Assembly (NCBI GenBank): GCA_000411415.1
Contig: KE150452.1
Span: 244,200 to 308,199, forward strand
DNA length: 64,000 bases
Direction: 5' to 3'
Origin: Actinomyces sp. HPA0247
GTDB taxonomy: Bacteria > Actinomycetota > Actinomycetes > Actinomycetales > Actinomycetaceae
This document shows, piece after piece, positions 56,935 through 64,000 of this stretch. The notes below the pieces were generated by a model that searched no databases, was not told where the DNA came from, and worked only from the letters and a program-made list of their open reading frames with translations. A program made the translations under genes and the position numbers. The first letter of the stretch is position 1. The number at the start of each line of letters is the position of its first letter.

Positions 56935-58517
56935 CGAACAACCTCCTCGCTGGGTGCGGGCAGGTGCTCGACGTCGAGCGTGCCCTCGTGGATCCAGGCG
57001 TCCAGTGCTGCCTGCCTGGCTTGCTTCCCAAACATGATGGGCCACAGGCCGATCCAGCGGTTCTTCAGGAAGAGACGCAGGAGGGAGTTGGCGCGCATCG
57101 AGTCAATATCTCCACGCTCGTGGGCGATGCCCGCGGCTCGCTGAGAGCAGAAGCCACCTTGGCAGGGGCCCATGCCCAGGCGCATCTGGCGACGCACGTC
57201 GTCGAGTTGCCCCTTGGGCAGGGTGTCCATGACGTTCTCGAGCATGGCGCGCGTGGCCATCTCGCACTCGCAGATGATCTGCTCGTGGGAGGGGGATTCG
57301 TTGCGCGATTCGACATTGTCGAGGCGGTGGCCGATCGTGTACAGGCGCGCTTCCTTGGCGGGCGGGACGGCCTCGTCGGCTGTCTTGCAGGCGCGCTGCT
57401 CGCCCATCTCCTCGCACATGATGTCGACAATGCGCTCGGCCATGAGGCGGTAGGTGGTGAGTTTGCCGCCCGCGATGGTGAGCATGCCGTAAACGCCATC
57501 GCGCGTGTTGTGGTCGATGATGCTCATGCCGCGCGCCATGTGGCGGGTGTCAGTCGCGGACACTCGGGAGTCCTTGACGAGGGGGCGTGCTCCGGCCCAG
57601 GCGTGCACGGCACGGGACTTGCGGAAGCCGGGGATCATGGCTTCACCGGCGTCGAGCATCTGCTGGACCTGGTCGGCGGGGATGGAGAGGCGATCCGGGT
57701 CGTCGGCCTTCAGGTCGGTCGTGCCGATGATGCACACGGTGTGGTCGGGCACGAGAATGTCGCCGTCGGCGGGCCACACGCAGCGGTTAATGACTGAGTG
57801 GCTCAAGCGGTGATTCATGGCGATCATGATGCCGGCGCCCGGGACGACGTCGACGCCGTGGCAGTTCGCCATGGCAGCAATCTGTCCGGCCCAGGGGCCG
57901 CCGCAGTTGAGGACGAACCCGCATTCGATGCGCACGTCCTCGCCGCCGCGCTCGTCGTGAACGATGACGGCGCTGACGCGATCGCCCTCGCGTTCGACGG
58001 AGGTCACGCGGTGGTAGGTCAGGACCTGCGCCCCGTATGCCTGCGCGGAGCGGATCGCTCCCCAGGTCATCTGCCAGCCATCAACCGTGCCGTCCTGGAC
58101 CTCGAAGGCTCGCTTGATACGCGGATCGAGCCGGGGTTCGCGGCGCAGGGCCTCGGCAATGGAGATTTCCGCAGCGGGCACCTTTGCAGCCGCTGCACGA
58201 GCCAGGAACTGGTCCGCGTACTCTTCATCGTCGTGGGCCGTCACCACGAAGAGGCCACCGGTCGCCTCGATCGCGTTGGCGTTGATGCGCTTGACGATTT
58301 CATTTTCTTCGGCGCATTCAGTGGCCGACTCAGGATCGGACGCAATGTAGCGACCACCCGAGTGGAGCAGACCGTGGAAGCGACCCGAGGTTCCCTGAGC
58401 GATATCGGCCCGATCGACGAGGACGGCTGAGAAGCCGCGCATGGCGACGTCGCGGACGACGCCGGCACCGGTGGATCCGCCACCGATGACACACACGTCA
58501 GTGCGAAGTGTCTTCAC
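56931..58517 (-). CDS. glpA: Anaerobic glycerol-3-phosphate dehydrogenase subunit A
   Basis: A 528-residue catalytic flavoprotein. FAD motif VCVIGGGSTGAGVVRD near the N-terminus; FAD-dependent oxidoreductase domain to about 380; a C-terminal BFD-like [2Fe-2S] domain with CECEMATRA and CQGGFCSQR. The start is GTG 58515-58517 (MKTLRTDV), with AAGGGA nine bases before; an in-frame GTG six codons earlier is possible. First gene of glpA-glpB-glpC. A perfect 14-base palindrome lies about 100 bases upstream. Confidence 0.93.
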   Translation of the reverse strand: MKTLRTDVCVIGGGSTGAGVVRDVAMRGFSAVLVDRADIAQGTSGRFHGLLHSGGRYIASDPESATECAEENEIVKRINANAIEATGGLFVVTAHDDEEYADQFLARAAAAKVPAAEISIAEALRREPRLDPRIKRAFEVQDGTVDGWQMTWGAIRSAQAYGAQVLTYHRVTSVEREGDRVSAVIVHDERGGEDVRIECGFVLNCGGPWAGQIAAMANCHGVDVVPGAGIMIAMNHRLSHSVINRCVWPADGDILVPDHTVCIIGTTDLKADDPDRLSIPADQVQQMLDAGEAMIPGFRKSRAVHAWAGARPLVKDSRVSATDTRHMARGMSIIDHNTRDGVYGMLTIAGGKLTTYRLMAERIVDIMCEEMGEQRACKTADEAVPPAKEARLYTIGHRLDNVESRNESPSHEQIICECEMATRAMLENVMDTLPKGQLDDVRRQMRLGMGPCQGGFCSQRAAGIAHERGDIDSMRANSLLRLFLKNRWIGLWPIMFGKQARQAALDAWIHEGTLDVEHLPAPSEEVVR

Positions 58518-58613
58518 CGTTAAAAATCCCTTCACCTGTTGATGAGGAAGTGCCTCATTGCTGCCTCCATCATGCGCCTTATGAGCCCGATTGCACGAAT
58601 GCACACACGACTC

Positions 58614-58627
58614 TGCACATATGTGCA
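58614..58627. promoter_or_regulatory. Candidate operator between glpA and pepO
   Basis: The perfect palindrome TGCACATATGTGCA, with further TGCAC motifs at 58592-58604 and near 58700. Repeated TGCAC half-sites suggest a cooperative regulator of the glp operon, identity unknown. Confidence 0.45.
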
Positions 58628-58771
58628 CGGCACTGTGCTAGCAAAATGACATCCGCACTCATCCGCACAACTCTGGGCAAAATCAGGGAATTACACACCA
58701 TGCACATCACGTAATTTCGGATGACTCACGCCCCGTGGACACTCATCCCACGCCATCGGCCCCTCTCCCCC

Positions 58772-58777
58772 TAGAGT
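58772..58777 (+). promoter_or_regulatory. -10 hexamer of a likely leaderless pepO promoter
   Basis: TAGAGT followed by six bases and ATG 58784. Confidence 0.55.
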
Positions 58778-58783
58778 TAAGGC

Positions 58784-60817
58784 ATGACGAATACACTGCT
58801 GGCACGAGTCCTCGACACCGAGTACACCGATTCGACGGTGCGCCCCCAGGACGACTTCTACCGCCACGTCAACGGCACCTGGCTGGCGACGCACACGATC
58901 CCCGCGGATCGCCCCATGGACGGGGCCTTCCACGCGCTACGCGACGCCTCAGAAAAGTATGCCCGAGCGATTGCTCAAGACGCGGCGGCAGGCACCCTGG
59001 ACGATCCGGACGCCGATCGCATCGCCACCCTGTGGACCCAATTCCTCGACGAAGACACCATCGAGGCAGCCGGTGCCACCCCCCTGCGCCCCGACCTCGA
59101 CGCGATCAACGCGTGCGCCACCCACGAGGAGCTCGCCCGCGAAATGGGCCGCCTCATGCGCGAGGGCATCGGAGGCCTCGTCGGCGCATACGTGGGGACG
59201 GACCCCCACGACTCCTCCCGCTACATGATCTCCCTCGTCCAGTCAGGTATCGGACTGCCCGACGAGGCCTACTACCGCGAAGAGGACTACGCACCGATCC
59301 GACAGGCCTACGTCGCGCACACAGCTCGTCTTCTCGCCCTCGCTGGCGTGGACGACGCCGAAGGAGCGGCCACGCGCATCATGGAGCTCGAGACCGCGCT
59401 CGCCTCACACCACCGCGACTCCGTGACCAACCGCGATCCCCTGCTCTCCGACAACCCCACACCGTGGGAGGAGCTCGCCACACTCGCGCCCGGATTCGAC
59501 TGGGACGCGTGGGCGAGCGGCGCACGCATGCCCGTCGCCGGCCTCGTCGTCAACGTCGACCAGCCCGACTTCCTCAAGGCCGCCGCCGCCCTGTGGGCCA
59601 CCACCGACCTGTCCGTCCTCAAGGAGTGGCTGAGCGCCTCGGCCATCGACTGCCACGCTTCCCTCCTCTCTGGCGACTTCGTGAACGAAAACTTCGACTT
59701 CCACGGTCGCACGCTGTCGGGCACGCAAGAGCTGCGTCCGCGCTGGAAGCGCGCTCTCGGTCTCATCGAGGCCTACCTGGGCGAGGCCATGGGCCGCGCG
59801 TGGGTTGCACGCCACTTCCCGCCCAACGCCAAGGAGGCAATGGACTCACTGGTGCGCCGCCTCCTCGATGCCTACGGCGAGTCGATCCGCGGCCTCGACT
59901 GGATGAGCGAAGACACGAAGGTCAAAGCGCTCGACAAGCTGGCAACCTTCAACCCCAAGATCGGTTACCCCGTCAAGTGGCGCGACTATTCGACCCTGCA
60001 CCTGGATCCGAAGGCTTCCATCGTCGACAACGTGCGCGCCGCCAACGCCCACGCCACCGACCGCGAATGGGCCAAGCTGGGCCGCCCGGTCGACCGCGAC
60101 GAGTGGTACATGACTCCTCAGACGGTCAACGCCTACTACAACCCCACGCAGAACGAAATCGTCTTCCCCGCCGCGATCCTCCAGCCCCCATTCTTCGACA
60201 CCGAGGCTGACGACGCGGTGAACTTCGGGGCAATCGGCGCGGTGATCGGCCACGAGATCGGTCACGGCTTCGACGACCAGGGGTCGCGCTACGACGGAGC
60301 GGGAAACCTCTCAAACTGGTGGACGGACGAGGACCGCGCTGCCTTCGAAGAACGCACTCACGCACTTATCGCGCAGTACGACGCCCTCACCCCCGCGATC
60401 CTCCTCGAGCAGCACGACAACGAGGAATCCGAGGCGGGCGAGGACACTGAACGCGCTCTCCCCCACGTCAACGGCGCGCTCACGATCGGCGAGAACATCG
60501 GCGACCTCGGCGGCCTGACGATCGCATGGAAGGCCTGGGCCTCCGCGCTCGCAGAGCAGGGCCTCACGCCCCAGACGGCGCCCGTCATCGATGGAATCTC
60601 GGGACCGCAGCGTTTCTTCTACTCGTGGGCTCGCGCCTGGCGGACGGCCACGCGCCCCCAGTTTGCGCGCCAAATGCTGGCAATCGACCCACACTCCCCC
60701 GCAGAGTTCCGATGCAACCAGGTACTTCGCAACCTTGACACTTTCGCCCGGGCATTCGACGTCACCTCTGACGACGACATGTGGCTCGACCCCTCCCAGC
60801 GCGTCACCATCTGGTAG
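58784..60817 (+). CDS. pepO: M13 family metallopeptidase (neprilysin/PepO-like)
   Basis: A 677-residue zinc endopeptidase. H490 and H494 of HEIGH bind zinc with catalytic E491; the third ligand is E570 of ENIGD, with D574 completing ExxxD. Substrate-binding NAYYNP precedes the site and the C-terminal half holds the rest of the catalytic domain. There is no signal peptide or membrane anchor, so it is cytosolic, as in lactobacilli, and likely degrades oligopeptides. Probably leaderless from ATG 58784. It is followed by another peptidase, pepN. Confidence 0.93.
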   Translation: MTNTLLARVLDTEYTDSTVRPQDDFYRHVNGTWLATHTIPADRPMDGAFHALRDASEKYARAIAQDAAAGTLDDPDADRIATLWTQFLDEDTIEAAGATPLRPDLDAINACATHEELAREMGRLMREGIGGLVGAYVGTDPHDSSRYMISLVQSGIGLPDEAYYREEDYAPIRQAYVAHTARLLALAGVDDAEGAATRIMELETALASHHRDSVTNRDPLLSDNPTPWEELATLAPGFDWDAWASGARMPVAGLVVNVDQPDFLKAAAALWATTDLSVLKEWLSASAIDCHASLLSGDFVNENFDFHGRTLSGTQELRPRWKRALGLIEAYLGEAMGRAWVARHFPPNAKEAMDSLVRRLLDAYGESIRGLDWMSEDTKVKALDKLATFNPKIGYPVKWRDYSTLHLDPKASIVDNVRAANAHATDREWAKLGRPVDRDEWYMTPQTVNAYYNPTQNEIVFPAAILQPPFFDTEADDAVNFGAIGAVIGHEIGHGFDDQGSRYDGAGNLSNWWTDEDRAAFEERTHALIAQYDALTPAILLEQHDNEESEAGEDTERALPHVNGALTIGENIGDLGGLTIAWKAWASALAEQGLTPQTAPVIDGISGPQRFFYSWARAWRTATRPQFARQMLAIDPHSPAEFRCNQVLRNLDTFARAFDVTSDDDMWLDPSQRVTIW

Positions 60818-60875
60818 AAGCGTGTCCCAGCCGACAAATTTCGGCGCGCCCCGCGCAATCACCCCCAACACATGA

Positions 60876-60891
60876 CAACATAGGAATGTTG
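60876..60891. promoter_or_regulatory. Inverted repeat upstream of pepN
   Basis: Perfect 6-base arms CAACAT and ATGTTG around AGGA, 42 bases before the pepN start. Possible operator. Confidence 0.35.
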
Positions 60892-60932
60892 AGCGCAACA
60901 GCGCCCCCATTCCATCGACGGAAAGGCACCCC

Positions 60933-63497
60933 ATGCCAGGCCTGAACCTGACTCGCGAGGAAGCGACCGAGCGAGCCTCGATCATTTCCTCTGTGACCCG
61001 CTACGAGATCTCACTGGACCTCACGCGCGGAGACACCGACTTCGGTTCATTCACCCGCATCGAGTTTGACGCGCGCGAAGGCGCCTCCACGTTCGCTGAC
61101 CTCGTGTCCAACAACGTCCACTCGATCACGCTGAACGGCAACGCCCTGGACCCCTTCACGGTTCACCAGGACAACCGCATCGCGCTGGAGAACCTGGCCG
61201 AGCACAACGTCCTTGAAGTTGAGGCGTCCTGCCAGTACATGCACACGGGCGAGGGCCTGCACCGCTTCGTCGACCCCGCCGACGGCCAGGCCTACACCTA
61301 CTCGCAGTTCGAGGTTCCGGACGCTCGCCGCGTGTACACCACCTTCGAGCAGCCCGACCTGAAGTCCACCTTCACGCTGACGGTGAAGGCCCCCAAGGGC
61401 TGGAAGGTCTTCTCGAACGCTCCGACCCCTTCCCCTGAGGAAGAGGGCGAGGCCTGGATCTACCGCTTCGCGACCACCGAGGTGATGTCGACCTACATCA
61501 CGGCGATCGTCGCAGGCCCCTACGAGGGCACGACGGCCACACTCACTTCCTCCGACGGCCGCACGATCGACCTGGGTGTCTACGCCCGCGCCTCGATCGT
61601 TGAGCACCTGGATGCCGACGAAATCATCGACATCACTCGACGCGGCTTCGAGTTCTTCGAGGGCGCGTACGGCATCGCCTACCCCTTCACCAAGTACGAC
61701 CAGATCTTCGTGCCCGAATACAACGCGGGCGCCATGGAGAACGCCGGCTGCGTGACTTTCCGCGACGCCTACGTGTTCCGTACGCGTCCCACCGAGGCTC
61801 AGATGGAGGCTCGCGCCAACACGATCCTGCACGAGCTGGCGCACATGTGGTTCGGTGACCTTGTCACCATGAAGTGGTGGAACGACCTGTGGCTCAACGA
61901 GTCCTTCGCCGAGTTCATGAGCCACCTGGCTCTGGCCGAGGCTACCAAGTACACCGAGGGCTGGACCGGGTTCATGGTCCGCAAGGACTGGGGCCTCAAG
62001 CAGGATCAGCTGCCCACCACCCACCCGATCACGGCTGAGATCCGCGACCTGGCCGATGTTGAGGTCAACTTCGACGGCATCACCTATGCCAAGGGTGCCT
62101 CCGTGCTGCGTCAGCTCGTCTCCTACGTGGGACGCGACGCGTTCTTCGCGGGCCTGCACGAGTACCTGACGAAGCACTCCTACTCCAACGCGACGCTGGA
62201 CGACCTGCTCTCCGAGCTGGCCGCGGCCTCGGGCCGAGACCTGGCCTCGTGGTCGAAGGTCTGGCTGGAGGAAGCCGGCGTCACCCTCCTGCGTCCGGTC
62301 ATTACCACGGCCGAGGACGGCACGATCGAGCGCCTTGAGATCACGCAGGAAGCTTTCTCCGAAGGGGCATCCCTGCGTCCGCACCGCATGGGCGTGGCCG
62401 GCTACTCACTGACCGAGGAGGGCACGCTGACGCAGGTCTTCCGCGAGGAGCTCGACGTCGACGGCGCCTCCACGGTGGTCGAAGCTGCCGCGGGTATCGC
62501 TCGTCCGGACTTCATCCTTGTCAACGACGGCGACCTCGGCTACGCCAAGGTACGCCTCGATGAGCAGTCCCTGGCCTTCGCGGTTGCTAACATCACCAAG
62601 TTCACGGATTCGCTGACCCGCGGCGTCGTCATGGCCTCCGCGTGGGACATGACCCGTGACGGCGAGATGCCGGCGCGCGATTACCTGAACCTGGCGCTGC
62701 GCGCCGTGCCCGTCGAGGACAACATGAGCCTCCTGACGCTCACCCTGCGTCACATCGACGAGGCCGTGCGTACCTTCGTCGCACCCGAGTTCCGCGCCGA
62801 GGCTGCCGAAGATACCGGCCGTCGCCTGCTCCTCCTGGCACGCACCGCTGCCTCCGGCTCCGATGCACAGCGCATGCTCGTCGCTGCCGCCGCCCGCAAC
62901 GCGACCAGCACCGAGCAGTTTGAAGCCATCCGCGCCCTCTACGACGGCACCCAGACCCTGGACGGCCTGGACCTCGACGTTGACCTCAAGTGGGGCCTGC
63001 TGATCGCCCTCGTGCGCGGCAACGCTGCGACCGAGGAGGACATCGCAGCCCTGGAGGCCACCGACGACACGATGACCGGCCACCAGAATGCCGCCGCCGC
63101 TCGAGCGGCTCGCGCCGGTGAATGGATCAAGGCCGACGTGTGGGACAAGGTCCTGACCGACACCTCCATCCCCAACGACACCCGTTGGGCGATGATCTCG
63201 GGCTTCTGGGCGCAGGCACGCACCAACCCGTCGGCCTACGCAACCTACGTGGGCGAATACTTCGAAGCGCTGGCGGGCATCTGGGAGACCTTCACCTTCC
63301 ACACCGCCGAAGACCTCACAACGCTGCTGTTCCCGAACGCCATCGCGGGCTACGCCCCCGAGGTCGACGTGGTCGCTTCCGGCAAGGCCTGGATCGAAGC
63401 TCACGCGGATGCCTCCGCCGGCACGATCCGCATCATCCGCGAGCTCATCGACGTGTGTGAGCGTCAGATCGCCAACCAGGCGGTGGATGCGGGCTGA
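60933..63497 (+). CDS. pepN: Aminopeptidase N (M1 family)
   Basis: An 854-residue zinc aminopeptidase that removes N-terminal residues from peptides in the cytosol. Exopeptidase motif GAMEN at 266-270; zinc site HELAH at 300-304 with third ligand E323 in LNESFAE; N-terminal saddle domain 1-200 and a helical C-terminal domain from about 540. Length matches actinobacterial PepN. ATG 60933 has GGAAAGG nine bases upstream. Ends at a strong terminator. Confidence 0.96.
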   Translation: MPGLNLTREEATERASIISSVTRYEISLDLTRGDTDFGSFTRIEFDAREGASTFADLVSNNVHSITLNGNALDPFTVHQDNRIALENLAEHNVLEVEASCQYMHTGEGLHRFVDPADGQAYTYSQFEVPDARRVYTTFEQPDLKSTFTLTVKAPKGWKVFSNAPTPSPEEEGEAWIYRFATTEVMSTYITAIVAGPYEGTTATLTSSDGRTIDLGVYARASIVEHLDADEIIDITRRGFEFFEGAYGIAYPFTKYDQIFVPEYNAGAMENAGCVTFRDAYVFRTRPTEAQMEARANTILHELAHMWFGDLVTMKWWNDLWLNESFAEFMSHLALAEATKYTEGWTGFMVRKDWGLKQDQLPTTHPITAEIRDLADVEVNFDGITYAKGASVLRQLVSYVGRDAFFAGLHEYLTKHSYSNATLDDLLSELAAASGRDLASWSKVWLEEAGVTLLRPVITTAEDGTIERLEITQEAFSEGASLRPHRMGVAGYSLTEEGTLTQVFREELDVDGASTVVEAAAGIARPDFILVNDGDLGYAKVRLDEQSLAFAVANITKFTDSLTRGVVMASAWDMTRDGEMPARDYLNLALRAVPVEDNMSLLTLTLRHIDEAVRTFVAPEFRAEAAEDTGRRLLLLARTAASGSDAQRMLVAAAARNATSTEQFEAIRALYDGTQTLDGLDLDVDLKWGLLIALVRGNAATEEDIAALEATDDTMTGHQNAAAARAARAGEWIKADVWDKVLTDTSIPNDTRWAMISGFWAQARTNPSAYATYVGEYFEALAGIWETFTFHTAEDLTTLLFPNAIAGYAPEVDVVASGKAWIEAHADASAGTIRIIRELIDVCERQIANQAVDAG

Positions 63498-63517
63498 TCA
63501 GCCTTTCGTTAGCGTCA

Positions 63518-63545
63518 GGGGGCGTGGCCATGCGGCCACGCCCCC
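63518..63545. terminator. Terminator after pepN
   Basis: A perfect 12-bp stem (63518-63529 with 63534-63545) and 4-base loop, between convergent genes. Confidence 0.75.
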
Positions 63546-63634
63546 TCGTCTGACCATTCCGTGCGTTGGTTTGTCACGGCTCCATGTCAAGGGAGAACCC
63601 GGGCTCGGCTTACGACCAGGCCCGGGTTACTCAC

Positions 63635-64000
63635 TCAGTGACGCCGATGCCAGGGTTGAGCCTCACAAGCGATGCCGTCACCATCACGGTCGAGATCCAG
63701 ACTGTAGCCCGGATCGCCCCTATGCAGCGGAGCCCTGCCTGCACGCCTCACCTCGTCGCAGTTCTTGTAGTACGCAGAGGACGACGAGCCGCTACCGCCA
63801 CTCGCGGAGGAACCCGACGTTTCGGGGTAGAGGCCCCACCACACACCCGAGTCATAGAACCAGTGGCGTTCACCGCCGATCCACTGGGTGCCCGTCACCA
63901 TCGCTCCGGAGGCGTTGAGGTAGTACCAGGCACCACCCTGGCTGAGCCAGCCGGTCACCATCGCACCAGACTCATTGAAGTAGTACCAGGTGCCGCCAAT
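63635..64000 (-). CDS. Surface protein 3' end: cell-wall-binding repeats plus excalibur domain (5' end outside window)
   Basis: The frame is open to the right edge; about 121 C-terminal residues are visible. They comprise choline-binding-type aromatic repeats (TWYYFNESGAMVTGW, AWYYLNASGAMVTGTQW, ERHWFYDSG). A Ser/Gly linker follows, then an excalibur calcium-binding domain (KNCDEVRRAG...LDLDRDGDGIACE). Both module types occur in secreted, cell-wall-attached proteins, often hydrolases; the catalytic part would lie beyond the window. The calcium loop DLDRDGDGIACE is intact. Confidence 0.85.
   Translation of the reverse strand: MGGTWYYFNESGAMVTGWLSQGGAWYYLNASGAMVTGTQWIGGERHWFYDSGVWWGLYPETSGSSASGGSGSSSSAYYKNCDEVRRAGRAPLHRGDPGYSLDLDRDGDGIACEAQPWHRRH

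Noticed and set aside
58735..60210. Plus-strand frame overlapping pepO in another phase (491 codons)
   Set aside because: Arg/Pro/His-rich out-of-phase reading of the peptidase; pepO has all catalytic motifs.

Overview
The window is dense, high-GC chromosomal DNA. Gene families and order point to Actinomycetota. The SepH, DUF3000, DUF3159, DUF3710, DUF4193, DUF5998 and DUF7455 families, together with the order RNase D - dxs - RNA methyltransferase - permease - two TrkA proteins - DUF3159 - OB-fold - DUF3710 - DUF4193, match the conserved block known in Mycobacterium (around Rv2680 to Rv2699c). The sulfatase, glycerol and cell-wall-binding genes suggest a host-associated Actinomycetaceae species, perhaps Schaalia/Actinomyces; that placement is inference. 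No rRNA, tRNA, CRISPR array, prophage or intact insertion sequence was seen.

Layout: 1-17.3 kb is conserved housekeeping DNA: isoprenoid synthesis, an S9 peptidase, a ClC channel, RNA methylation, a KimA-like potassium transporter beside two TrkA subunits, small actinobacterial DUF proteins, and the cell-division regulator SepH. 17.4-27.4 kb carries topoisomerase IV (parC at 17.4, parE at 24.8), separated by a sugar kinase/transporter pair and two paralogous acetyltransferases. 27.4-37.1 kb holds smc, ndk, dhaK-dhaL-dhaM and folC. This block is bracketed by two copies of an unusual repeat array with a 19-bp period, and a deleted ABC-transporter remnant lies beside the first copy. 38-41.5 kb is a type 2 ileS with a T-box leader whose structure suggests translational control.

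41.6-53.5 kb is accessory: a permease/TIGR03943 pair, two paralogous lipoproteins of unknown function (one flanked by a 67-bp duplication), and a sulfatase module. That module is a sugar porter, a Cys-type sulfatase, a ROK regulator, a radical-SAM sulfatase maturase and a TauE/SafE exporter. It looks self-contained: import, desulfation with enzyme activation, regulation and anion export. 53.6-64 kb has an SDR, the anaerobic glycerol-3-phosphate dehydrogenase glpA-glpB-glpC, two metallopeptidases (M13, M1) and the 3' end of a surface protein with cell-wall-binding repeats and an excalibur domain. GlpABC and DhaKLM both feed glycerol-derived carbon into the triose-phosphate pool.

A recurring signal is a -10-like hexamer (TANNNT type) ending 6-7 bases before a start codon with no usable ribosome-binding site. 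I see it at dxs, trkA, parC, parE, smc, the second GNAT gene, the permease and pepO, and in weaker form at DUF7455 and DUF5998. Leaderless transcription is therefore probably common here, and it was used to choose several start codons.
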